From NCBI RefSeq assembly GCF_900167475.1, contig NZ_LT796768.1, positions 1,798,001-1,862,000 on the forward strand: a DNA stretch of 64,000 nt. Reading direction: 5' to 3'. Origin of the DNA: Aeromicrobium choanae (GTDB taxonomy: Bacteria > Actinomycetota > Actinomycetes > Propionibacteriales > Nocardioidaceae). The translations under genes and the position numbers were made by a program. Position 1 is the stretch's first letter. Each line of letters opens with the position of its first letter. The notes under the pieces are model-generated. The model saw only the letters and a list, made by a program, of their open reading frames with translations. It was not told the origin of the DNA and searched no databases. Below, piece after piece: positions 35,974 through 44,083 of the stretch.

Positions 35974-36110
35974 TCGCCAGCGTTATCGACGGAGCGGTCT
36001 GCCGGGCGGCTAGGCCCTCCGTCACGCCCGATTCATCGCCAGGACGCATGCCACCCGTGACGTCACCGGTGAGGCGTCGCCATCGGCGCTCCAGAACGGC
36101 CGGGTGACCG

Positions 36111-36473
36111 GTGGGAGCGAACTACGTGGAAGCCGTCTACGAACAATGGCCACACCTCACGCATGCGGAACACCGCGTCCTGGTGCGCATGGCGCTGGTT
36201 GCCCCCGACAAGGTTCGCACGCCCGCCTACTGGGCCGGGTGGAAGCTCCTCGCCTTCGCATTGGGCTGCGACATGCCCGCCGAGTATGACGAGACTCCCG
36301 AGGCCGAGCGCTTGCGAACGAACGCCAAGCGGTCGGTAGCCCGAGTCGTCTCTGGCTTGGAGGCGGCTGGGGCCATTGAACGGGTTCGACGGGGTCGGCT
36401 CGGCGTTCAAGCTGAATACCGCCTCAACCTCCGGCCTGTGGACAAGTCCCGATACGGCGATCTCGCTGGGTGA
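36111..36473 (+). CDS. Helix-turn-helix protein, possible replication/maintenance factor
   Basis: A 120-aa winged-helix-like protein: YEQWPHLTHAEHRVLVRMALVAPD, a variable region and VARVVSGLEAAGAIERVRRGRLGVQAEYRLNL, which looks like the recognition helix and wing of small element-encoded HTH proteins. The start is a GTG with only a weak binding site, and a second GTG lies five codons in. The gene ends just where a 24-bp tandem repeat begins that is open in another frame, so the natural C-terminus may have been lost by frameshift. Confidence 0.5.
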   Translation: MGANYVEAVYEQWPHLTHAEHRVLVRMALVAPDKVRTPAYWAGWKLLAFALGCDMPAEYDETPEAERLRTNAKRSVARVVSGLEAAGAIERVRRGRLGVQAEYRLNLRPVDKSRYGDLAG

Positions 36474-36560
36474 CGCTCAGCATCACTCGCGGTACGACGC
36501 AGGGCGTCATCCAGTGAGTGACGGTGCGCCTCATCCAGTGGGTGACGGTCAGCGTCACCC
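36468..36560 (+). repeat. 24-bp tandem repeats with GTGACG/CGTCAC arms
   Basis: About four degenerate 24-bp units follow one another; the best pair (TCATCCAGTGRGTGACGGT at 36507-36525 and 36531-36549) matches at 18 of 19 bases. In one frame they encode an eight-residue repeat of the form GDxxRHPV. They could be the coding tail of the preceding HTH gene in a shifted frame or iteron-like DNA sites. Confidence 0.55.
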
Positions 36561-36627
36561 CAAGGACTACTCAGGACCTACACATGAAGAAATGCTCGAG
36601 CAACGCAGCCAACTACTAGGAGAATGA

Positions 36628-36958
36628 GAGTTGTGGAAAGTGCGCCGCTGCGCAACCAGAGGTCGCTCGTTCTCGTCGCTGTTGAGTGGCATGGCAGAGC
36701 GCCTCCGGCGCGGCAAGGACAAGGGCTTGCAACGGTGAACGGCTGGCACTGCACGGTGCAGTCGTCGCACACGCAGCAACACGGGAGGGACTCTGGCCGT
36801 CACCGAGATGCATCGGCGAGCAGCGCTTAGATGTCGCGACGTCCAGGAACTCGTGATGACTCCGGCCGAGCGGGCGTCGTAGTTTTTCCCATTGCTTCGT
36901 CCTTGGGAACCCCCGCCCCTTCCCGTCTCTCTCCCCGAGGTGGCGGAGGAGACCGACG
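36628..36958. other. Non-coding stretch before the HNH nuclease gene
   Basis: About 330 bases without a frame I can support. The composition drops toward balanced GC compared with the core. It lies at the boundary between integration functions and cargo, downstream of the convergent HNH gene. I see no tRNA, clear terminator or transposon end in it. Confidence 0.4.
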
Positions 36959-37975
36959 TCAGGTCGGCGACCGCGCGAGCGACGAAACAGCAGAGTCTCT
37001 CTTGGCCTTCAGCTCGGCCGGAGTCACGAACGGCCTGTGCTTGTGAATGGCGCGGTGGCAATTCGGACAGACGATGGCGAGATCAGCGAGCCTAGTCTTG
37101 CTCGCGCCGATCTTGTGGAGCGGCACGACGTGGTGCACGTCCACCAAGTCGGCGACGTCCGGGCCGTAGAAGAGCGCGGATTCAAAGCCGCACACCTCGC
37201 ATGCGAGTTTTCCAGTCTTGCTCAGGACATCGTCCTTCTTTGCCTTGACGATCTTCCTGTCGCGCTCACGCCGCCGATGCAGCCGGTAGAGGATCCGACC
37301 CTCGTCCGCTTCGTACTCCTCTTCCTCGCTAGTCGGAGGCTCAGGGACGGCGGCATGGCCATCGGCACGGATCGCTACCGCGGTCGCGAAGAGCTCATCG
37401 GGGCGATGCGCCCACTCGGCCCATATCTCGTGGTCGCCTGGGAGACCCTGCCCAATGCCCGTCCCCCCTTGCGCTGGGTCGAGTGCCGCAAAGTTGTGCA
37501 GTTTCAGCGCAACCTCCGAAGGGTTGCGGAAGGCGGGCAGCGAACGCGTTGCGGCGTCGAAGACAGGAAGAGAACGAAGCTCCTCGCTGAGATCCACGAC
37601 CTGCGAGGAGGTCATTTCGAGTTCGAGATGGCCGCGAGTCTTGAAGTACAGGTCCAACGTCAGGATCAACTCATCGCGCGCCCACTCGGGTGACCGGGCC
37701 GGTGCATCAACTTCGAAGTCGAGACTCCGCAACTGCCTCACGACGGTCGAGAGACCGCCGCTGAAGTCGTCCCATCTCATCGCCTCACCGTGTTGGTAAC
37801 CGTGCGCAGCGCCGGTCAGTGCCTTGGCGTCGTAACGCTTGCCGTCGTGCACGACGAAGTACTTCGCGGTGGTGGCGAAACCGTACTTCGCGAGGAACTC
37901 CCTGCGGCCAATCCGGTCGTACTCCTCCATGGCGTCGAGGACAGATTTCCGGTCAGTAACGTCGCGAAGGCCCAC
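36959..37975 (-). CDS. McrA-like HNH endonuclease (type IV restriction candidate)
   Basis: 338 aa with a C-terminal HNH domain: CEVCGF (first zinc pair, near 254-259), DVHHVVPL (metal-binding His pair) and CPNCHRAIH (second zinc pair). The N-terminal 75 residues (VLDAMEEYDRIGRREFLAKYGF ... YDAKALTGAAHG) resemble the head domain found on ScoMcrA-like modification-dependent nucleases. It may cut modified phage DNA. The GTG start lies 6 bases after a TAGCGT -10-like box, suggesting a leaderless transcript. It is divergent from the MazG-fusion gene. Confidence 0.78.
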   Translation of the reverse strand: MGLRDVTDRKSVLDAMEEYDRIGRREFLAKYGFATTAKYFVVHDGKRYDAKALTGAAHGYQHGEAMRWDDFSGGLSTVVRQLRSLDFEVDAPARSPEWARDELILTLDLYFKTRGHLELEMTSSQVVDLSEELRSLPVFDAATRSLPAFRNPSEVALKLHNFAALDPAQGGTGIGQGLPGDHEIWAEWAHRPDELFATAVAIRADGHAAVPEPPTSEEEEYEADEGRILYRLHRRRERDRKIVKAKKDDVLSKTGKLACEVCGFESALFYGPDVADLVDVHHVVPLHKIGASKTRLADLAIVCPNCHRAIHKHRPFVTPAELKAKRDSAVSSLARSPT

Positions 37976-38291
37976 GTTGGGACGCTAGCGCAGACGCTGA
38001 ACCATTCGTCTCGTCGGCGAATCGCTACGCGCTCGTCGGAGATGTCCGTTGGCGCAGAGCACGCGGCCTCGAGGCGGGCGCTCGCCCACGAGACGAGAAT
38101 CGCCCAGAGGTAGATCGGTGCGGGATCTGCCGCACGCAGCCGGGGCGGCTGCGTGCCCTGCTCCAAGTCCTCGAGCGAGGAAGCGCCAGCTGCCGAATCT
38201 GGAGAAACAAGCCGCTGCGCACCTTAGAGTGCTTGAGAAGCTGCAAAGCGGGAGAGCTAGACGGCCCGGTGGTGTTTGTTCGCGAAGTTTC
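37976..38291. other. Divergent promoter region, HNH and MazG-fusion genes
   Basis: About 315 bases with no gene I trust. A TAGCGT box close to the HNH start is the only promoter-like element I can name. The frame of the MazG gene stays open through part of this region but encodes an Arg/Pro-rich sequence without MazG homology. Confidence 0.4.
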
Positions 38292-39173
38292 GTGACCGCT
38301 TCCCAAGGCGGGTCCAAGACGAAAGCTGAAGTGATGGGCCTGATTGAAGAGATTCGTGCGTTCGCCGACGACCGCGATTGGGGCCAGTTCCACACCCCTC
38401 GCAACTTGGCGCTCGCACTCTCTGGAGAAGTCGGCGAACTAGCGAGCGAATTTCAGTGGTTGACCGACGAACAAGCACTCGACGCCGCAGCGCCTGGCGC
38501 ACTCCGCGACAGAGTGTCTGATGAGATTGCCGACGTCGGGATTTACCTGCTCCGGATGTGCGATGTGCTCGACCTGGACTTCGAAGACATTGTGCGTCAC
38601 AAACTTGCCAAGAACGCCGCCCGGTACACCGTCGAGAATTCGCACGGCAACGCCAACAAGCAGCAGGAGGACCACGCCATGGTTATCTACCTCTGTCCCG
38701 CGGGAAATCCCGTGGCCAAGCAGCACTACCAAGACACCGTCGACACACCCGTCTCGATTTCGAGTTTCGGCGCGGGCTCACTGCGCGCCAAGCTCGATGC
38801 GGCCCACCCGTCTGGCTCAGCGCCGATGTGGGGCTCCACGCCGGGCTCGAACGACCTTCACCGCCGTAAGCATGACCTGATGCGAACCGGCGACATCGCC
38901 CTCTTTTACGCAGACAAGAAGTTCTACTCAGCCGCTGTGATCGCCGTTCCTTTCGTCGACGTCGCCAAGGCATCGCAGCTGTGGGGGCGGGACACCAGCG
39001 GCAACACCTGGGAGCTGATGTTTTCCTTCAGCGAGGTCGGACAGATCGACCTCGCGGTCGAGACCTTCAACGCTGCCGTCGGGTACGCCCCGAACAAGTA
39101 CGTTCAGGGTTTCAGTCGTCTTGACGATGAGAAGTCAGAGGCTGTCGTCCAACTCCTCGGCCTCGCGCCGTAG
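38292..39173 (+). CDS. MazG-like pyrophosphohydrolase fused to an EVE/PUA-like domain
   Basis: A 293-aa protein. Residues about 15-112 form a compact MazG domain: DRDWGQFHTPRNLALALSGEVGEL with metal ligands E46/E49, and DEIADVGIYLL with E78/D81, followed by a TVENSHGNANKQQEDHA linker. Residues 130-293 (MVIYLCPAGNP ... MWGSTPG ... TGDIALFYADKKFY ... LWGRDTSGNTWELMF) resemble EVE-like modification-reader modules, though that call is weak. MazG domains hydrolyse (d)NTPs and could deplete nucleotides in infection. A perfect AGGAGG precedes an internal ATG (38679) at the domain border, so a separate C-terminal protein is probably made. The GTG start is uncertain; an ATG 14 codons later is possible. 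Confidence 0.7.
   Translation: MTASQGGSKTKAEVMGLIEEIRAFADDRDWGQFHTPRNLALALSGEVGELASEFQWLTDEQALDAAAPGALRDRVSDEIADVGIYLLRMCDVLDLDFEDIVRHKLAKNAARYTVENSHGNANKQQEDHAMVIYLCPAGNPVAKQHYQDTVDTPVSISSFGAGSLRAKLDAAHPSGSAPMWGSTPGSNDLHRRKHDLMRTGDIALFYADKKFYSAAVIAVPFVDVAKASQLWGRDTSGNTWELMFSFSEVGQIDLAVETFNAAVGYAPNKYVQGFSRLDDEKSEAVVQLLGLAP
38665..38681 (+). promoter_or_regulatory. Internal ribosome binding site and ATG inside the MazG-fusion gene
   Basis: AGGAGG is followed by eight bases and an in-frame ATG exactly at the start of the C-terminal domain. This is a stronger initiation signal than that at the gene's own start. It suggests two products, the fusion and the free C-terminal domain. Confidence 0.6.
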
Positions 39174-39757
39174 TCGGCGAGCTGGGGACGGTCGCCTTCA
39201 AGACACCGGAACGATCTCGACGGCTCGATGGACAAGAGGGTCACGACTGTCGCACGGGTTGAGCGGAGGCACCTCCAGCGCGCTCATGGGCGTCTGCCAG
39301 ACCGATTGGTGAGTGCGGGTTCGCAGACGTACGCTACCCACGCGCGCCGCCGTGCACATCAGCCAGGGAGCTTCTGCACGTATGCGGAGAAGAGAGACAT
39401 CCCGAGCGTCGTCATGCTGGCCTGCAGCCCTTGGTTGCGACGCCCTCTTTGAGTACAGCTACATCACCGTCGGCAACGACAGGGTGTTCAGGTGTCTCAG
39501 GCGAAGCTTTTCGCCAAACGAGCTGGCCGGCATTTGTCGGGCCGGCCCGTATGAGATCGCAAGTGGAGCGGGCAAGCAATGCCTACTTTGCTTGGCACGC
39601 TGAACATTGATTCGTCCAGCGCGCGTCAACTGCGACGCGGCCCGAGCTCTGGCTCGCGGTAATTGAGATCAGTCGTCGCGCTGCACCGATCAGCGCCCCA
39701 AGTCTGCGACAGCGGTTAGGGTCGTCGTGGTGTGAGGACCACGGTGACAGCTACGGA
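39174..39757. other. 584-base gap between MazG-fusion and DUF262 genes
   Basis: Short open frames exist on the plus strand but none has a plausible start, codon bias or recognisable motif. A TAGGGT -10-like hexamer lies about 36 bases before the DUF262 start. Nothing else is identified; a small RNA or decayed gene cannot be excluded. Confidence 0.4.
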
Positions 39758-41815
39758 GTGGAGGACCTGTTGAAGGCCCAGGAGACACAACTCAAGGTCA
39801 TTCTCGAAGGAAAGCGGCAGTTCAGCATCCCGCTTTACCAGCGGCGGTACTCGTGGAAGCAGAAGGAATGGCAGAGCTTCTGGACGGCCGTACGCCGTCA
39901 GTACGACCTCGTCCTTCAGGGAGGCGAATCGCTCAAGCGGCCCACGCACTTTTTCGGCAGCTTGGTAGTGCACCCGATCTCAGACCAACTGAGCGGGCTG
40001 TCCGCCTTCAACGTCATCGACGGCCAACAGCGACTCACGACGACCTACGCGTTCCTCGTCGCCCTTCGCGACCTCTGGAATGACCCGGAGGACAAGGAGC
40101 GCATCCACGAGTCGTACTTGGTCAACAAGTGGGAGAAGGGCGACGGTAGGTACAAGCTGCTCCCAGGAGCGCACGACAGAAGCGACCTGAAGGCACTTGT
40201 TGACGGCAGTGCGGATCAAGCCACCGGGGCGATCGGAAGCGCCTACAAGTGGCTAACGAACCAGCTTGAGCTCATGCGTGCGGAGCTCGGCACTATCGAC
40301 TTCAATGCGCTTGAGCTCGCTGTTGTCACGCGCCTCGAGGTGGTCGACGTAACGACCGACGCGAATGACAACGCCCATCGCATTTTCCAGACCCTGAACA
40401 GCACGGGTCGCGGCCTTTCGCAGGTAGATCTCCTTCGCAACCACTTCTTCATGCTTCTTCCGACCAGGGCAGACGACGCCTACGAGTCGCACTGGGCGCC
40501 GATGGAATCCAGTCTCGGCTCGTGGATCGACCTGTTTCTGTGGGTCGAAACGGTCTCGCGCGGAGAGGGGCGCGAAGTCGTCCCCCGCGATCGCGTCTAC
40601 GCGCAGTGGCAAGAGGATCTCGCGGAGATCGAGTATGACGAAGAGGCTGTGTACGCGTATGTGGAACGACTCGCGCGAAGCGCCAAGGCGTACAAGCAGG
40701 TTGTGAATCCTGACGATGTAGAGGACGCACAAGTGCGTCTGCGACTGGCCCGGCTCACCGAGTGGGGAAGCAACGTCTACCACCCCGTGGCCCTCCAGGT
40801 GATGAGTCGCCTGCAGGATGGACAGATTGAGGCAGATGATGCTGCCCGGTCGCTGCTGTACCTGGAATCGTTCATGGTCCGTCGCATGCTCGTCGGCACC
40901 CCGACGAACAACCTGAACCGGACCTTCACCACGACGGCCGGACAGATGGCCTCGCGAACGGGCAACGCTTTCGCGGACGAACTACGAAAGTCGCTCTCTT
41001 CTTCCGGCAAGTACTGGCCGAACGACACGGAACTCATCGCCGGTATCGCCGTCGAGCCGTTCTACAAGACCCAGCGGGCCACGCAACGACAGTTCATCCT
41101 GCGTCGGCTCGAGGAAGCCTTGCCCGGCAAGGAGAAGCCCGACTGGTTGGCCGCTGACTTCTCCCTCGAGCACGTCATGCCCCAAAACCCCACGGCGGCG
41201 TGGATCAAGGTCCTCGAGGGGTCCGGAGAAGATGACCCATCGATTGCTCACCAAGAGCTGATCCACGTCCTTGGCAACATCACACTGACCTCAGAGAACT
41301 CCGTACTTAGCGATCATCCGCTCGAGCGAAAGCAACAGATCCTGGAGACCAGCGTTCTCAAGCTCAACAAGGAAATCCAGCAAACGGAATCGTGGGACCG
41401 CTCCACGATCGATGCCAGAGGTCGCAAGCTGGCCGAACTTGCCGTGCAGGTTTGGCCCGCTCCCCTCGACACGACGGATGCGGCCGAAGGCGACTGGCGG
41501 ACAATCCTCAACGGGGTGCTCCAGTTCCTTCCAGAAGGCGAGTGGTCGACGCTTGAAGACCTCGCAGAACTCACTGAGGTTGAACTGCGCACCTTGCGGG
41601 ATTACCTCACCACAAGCTCTGTAGCAGGCCGTGAACGTGTGCTCCGCGCGGACGGAACCATCGACACCACCCTGCCCTGGGTCTCTTCCAACTTGGCCGG
41701 GTACAAGAGCCTCCTAGTCGCGCAGGGCGTGATCGAAGACTCGACAGTCGAAATTGCTCCGCAGAGCCAGCGTGTTGCTCCCGAGACGCTCGCCCGCCTC
41801 GCATCTGGCGAATAG
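39758..41815 (+). CDS. GmrSD-like DUF262-DUF1524 protein (type IV restriction/defence candidate)
   Basis: 685 aa. The N-terminal DUF262 (GmrS-like, ParB/sulfiredoxin-type nucleotidase fold) has IPLYQRRYSW at 24-33 and VIDGQQRLTT near 87-96. The C-terminal DUF1524 (GmrD-like HNH variant) has LEHVMPQNP near 470 and LGNITLTSENSVLSDHPL near 505. The last 100 residues (QFLPEGEWSTLEDLAELTEVELRTL...) look like a winged-helix DNA-binding module. GmrSD enzymes use NTP hydrolysis to cut glucosylated or hydroxymethylated phage DNA; the fused form occurs in many defence islands. It starts at a GTG and is convergent with the AbiTii gene, 32 bases apart. Confidence 0.82.
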   Translation: MEDLLKAQETQLKVILEGKRQFSIPLYQRRYSWKQKEWQSFWTAVRRQYDLVLQGGESLKRPTHFFGSLVVHPISDQLSGLSAFNVIDGQQRLTTTYAFLVALRDLWNDPEDKERIHESYLVNKWEKGDGRYKLLPGAHDRSDLKALVDGSADQATGAIGSAYKWLTNQLELMRAELGTIDFNALELAVVTRLEVVDVTTDANDNAHRIFQTLNSTGRGLSQVDLLRNHFFMLLPTRADDAYESHWAPMESSLGSWIDLFLWVETVSRGEGREVVPRDRVYAQWQEDLAEIEYDEEAVYAYVERLARSAKAYKQVVNPDDVEDAQVRLRLARLTEWGSNVYHPVALQVMSRLQDGQIEADDAARSLLYLESFMVRRMLVGTPTNNLNRTFTTTAGQMASRTGNAFADELRKSLSSSGKYWPNDTELIAGIAVEPFYKTQRATQRQFILRRLEEALPGKEKPDWLAADFSLEHVMPQNPTAAWIKVLEGSGEDDPSIAHQELIHVLGNITLTSENSVLSDHPLERKQQILETSVLKLNKEIQQTESWDRSTIDARGRKLAELAVQVWPAPLDTTDAAEGDWRTILNGVLQFLPEGEWSTLEDLAELTEVELRTLRDYLTTSSVAGRERVLRADGTIDTTLPWVSSNLAGYKSLLVAQGVIEDSTVEIAPQSQRVAPETLARLASGE

Positions 41816-41847
41816 CACGTCGTCGCGCCAAGAGTTCGGGTGGCCGT

Positions 41848-42774
41848 TCAGGTGAAGCCGGGAAAAACCTGGGCGATGAGCGCTACAAGTCCGTCGTAGG
41901 CGGCATTCACCGACAACCCACCTGCAAGTCCAATGGAGCCCGTGCGAATCCGGCCGAGGACACCCCGAGTGGCAGCGCCGGGGTTTCCGCCGTCTTTCGC
42001 TAGAGCAGCTTGAAGGTCTCCTGCGACTTCCTCACCCGCCAGCGTCCGCGCAGCAGCAATAAGGCCGTCGACGTCGCCCACCTGCAACTGGACTGCGGTC
42101 GAACCCGCACCCGACGCGACAGAGACGGACGAGTTCGTTGCGAAAATCATCGTCATATGGCTCGTAACCTTTTCGCCGAGTTGCGGTTCGGACGCGACCG
42201 TCGGGCCCCCGGCATCGCCCGCGTCTCGCGACACGTCTTCAAGCTCAAGAGCAAGGTTCAGAGCGACTGACTTGATGCGATCTAACAGTCCGGTTAGGTA
42301 GGTGCGCGGGATGACAACAGCCACGTGATTGGCGGTCATCATTTCCATGTGGGGCACCTCGCCCCGCTCCGCCAACTCGCGGTACCGTGCCAGCCAATAG
42401 CCCGGGAGCTGGAGCCGCGGATCGGACTCCCCAGAACCGTGCGCCAGAGCTGCAAGTTCCGCGATCGGTTGCGTCAACTTCATTCCGGTCATCACGTTGC
42501 TCAACTCATCGGGAAGTTCGAGAGCGTGCATCCGCCGAGTGACTTGGGTTCCTCCGTAGCCGTCAAACCTGATCGAGATGGGTAAACCGCTGGCATCTCG
42601 GTATTCCGGGACGTCCAAGCCTGGCCCGTAGCCCTGGAGTTCCGATTGCAGCCAATCCGACAGAGCGCGAGCGTCGATGCGTCTCGCTACGACCAGTAGG
42701 CGTCGGAGGGAGTCTGCGACTGAGACTTCAGGGTCTGACAGGGAGTCAACAGCCCGTTCAAGCGCGGTAGTCAT
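41848..42774 (-). CDS. AbiTii-domain protein (abortive-infection family)
   Basis: 308 aa. The first 90 residues (SLRRLLVVARRIDARALSDWLQSELQGYGPG...VPEYRD) match the AbiTii domain, named after a lactococcal abortive-infection protein. The middle is alpha-helical, and the C-terminus ends in a Gly/Ala-rich, weakly hydrophobic segment (GSIGLAGGLSVNAAYDGLVALIAQVF) that could contact a membrane. The biochemical activity of the family is not known. A GGAGG lies at ideal spacing before the ATG. It is divergent from the Ntn-hydrolase-like gene. Confidence 0.72.
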   Translation of the reverse strand: MTTALERAVDSLSDPEVSVADSLRRLLVVARRIDARALSDWLQSELQGYGPGLDVPEYRDASGLPISIRFDGYGGTQVTRRMHALELPDELSNVMTGMKLTQPIAELAALAHGSGESDPRLQLPGYWLARYRELAERGEVPHMEMMTANHVAVVIPRTYLTGLLDRIKSVALNLALELEDVSRDAGDAGGPTVASEPQLGEKVTSHMTMIFATNSSVSVASGAGSTAVQLQVGDVDGLIAAARTLAGEEVAGDLQAALAKDGGNPGAATRGVLGRIRTGSIGLAGGLSVNAAYDGLVALIAQVFPGFT

Positions 42775-43177
42775 CGTTCCTCCGTTGCGGCCTGCGCCTG
42801 AACATATCGAACAACACAGCCCGCGCGGCAGCATTCAGCCCTTCCCAAAGGTCTATCTTGCGAGTCGCAGCAATCTCGGCGTACGGGGCGCGGATCCGAC
42901 TCCAGGGCTGCAGTGACGGCAGGCCAAACACCGACTGATGCGAAACGAGATGCTCGAGCGAGCAAGTAGGTGCCCGCGTGGTGCCTCGGGATTGTCGGTC
43001 TGCGGAAGCTCGTCATCTCGCGCTTATCTCCCGGCTCCGGATACGTCTCGCGAACGCGCCTCTGCGCTGGAGTCCGGATGTACTGCGTTCGCCAGAACGG
43101 AGGCACGGTTTCTCCCGAAGTGCCTTGGATAGGGTCGGGAATTCCCATCGCGACGAGACCGTCTAAGTTGCAAACCT
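42775..43177. other. Divergent intergenic region, AbiTii and Ntn-hydrolase-like genes
   Basis: About 400 bases without a supported gene. Competing short frames occur on both strands with no conserved motif or good start site. It presumably holds the promoters of both genes. No binding palindrome stands out. Confidence 0.4.
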
Positions 43178-43924
43178 ATGACCCTCACGCTGGTCCTCGG
43201 AGCATCCGACGGATTCCTTGCCGTGGCCGACGGACTCCGGACTAGGCAGGCCAGTGATCCCACCCGGCCTGAGATTCTGTGCGTGAGCGACAGGAAGCTG
43301 GAAACGATTTCTCGGCCGTCGGCGGTCGTCTTGTCATCCGGCCGCGCGACATACGAAGGGCAGCACGTTTCTAGGCTGATCCGAGCGGCTTTGGATGCCG
43401 CACAAGAACCGCAGCGACCTTCCGTTGAAGCGGTGGCTCATGCCTGCGCTGAGAGGTTGCATGTGGCCGCACGAGAGACCACGCCGAGCACGCTGAACGC
43501 CCAGTTGCTTGTCGTAGGGTATGGCGGCGACATCAGCCCTGTTGAAGCGTACCGAGTCGACGTACCGCCGCGAGATTTTGGTGATGGCCTTTCCTCAGTA
43601 AGACCGGAGCGCATTGACCCTGAGGTGCCAGTCGTCGCTAACCCCTGCGAGACGGATACCGGCGGATTGGTGCTGGCCGAATTCAATGTGCACAACGACC
43701 TAATCGACGAGGGCGGCGACGGTGCATTTTCGGCCGGAGCTCCTTATCGATTCGCTGGCCTCCCACTTGAAGAGCTCCGTCCTGCTGCGACAGAGCGAAT
43801 CAGGGAATGGTTCCGGACGAATGCTGAGATTGCGCGTCGGGAAGGCGTTGGGGGCCTTTGGACCGTGGCGGAGGTTCGGCCAGGAGAAACGCCGCACGTC
43901 GAGTACGGCGTTGAACTCTCCTGA
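43178..43924 (+). CDS. Proteasome-like Ntn-hydrolase candidate
   Basis: 248 aa. After removal of Met1 the chain would begin T1-LTLVLGASDGFLAVAD17-GLR, the spacing of the catalytic Thr1 and Asp17 of proteasome beta subunits and HslV. RKLETI (Lys39 in that count) resembles the K33-I-x-x-I segment with a six-residue insertion. It is followed by AVVLSSGRATYEGQHVSRLIRAAL, similar to the next strand and helix of the fold. The C-terminal half is not recognisable. No ATPase partner adjoins it. There is no clear binding site, so the transcript may be leaderless. The function is unknown; the fold assignment is from motif spacing only. Confidence 0.55.
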   Translation: MTLTLVLGASDGFLAVADGLRTRQASDPTRPEILCVSDRKLETISRPSAVVLSSGRATYEGQHVSRLIRAALDAAQEPQRPSVEAVAHACAERLHVAARETTPSTLNAQLLVVGYGGDISPVEAYRVDVPPRDFGDGLSSVRPERIDPEVPVVANPCETDTGGLVLAEFNVHNDLIDEGGDGAFSAGAPYRFAGLPLEELRPAATERIREWFRTNAEIARREGVGGLWTVAEVRPGETPHVEYGVELS

Positions 43925-44083
43925 ACTTCGAACAGGCTTACGGGTGCGACGTGGCGCTCTCCGGATGGATCGGTGGAGAATATTGCGCCCTCAGACCGCC
44001 GCAAACCCCTGAGGCGCGTGGGTGAGGCAGCGCCGGTCCCATCCGATCCGGCGCATCGGCAACCCAAGCGCCGCCCCTGAGGA

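Noticed and set aside
38049-38291. N-terminal extension of the MazG-fusion protein
   Set aside because: The extra residues are Arg/Pro-rich and unlike MazG proteins, which begin close to the EEIRAFADDRDW helix.
39313-39603. Possible 96-aa gene between the MazG-fusion and DUF262 genes
   Set aside because: There is no ribosome binding site, no recognisable motif, and codon usage is not biased like the neighbours.
42938-43166. Short overlapping frames in the AbiTii/Ntn divergent region
   Set aside because: Several frames on both strands overlap with equal length and none has a credible start, so a promoter region is the simpler reading.
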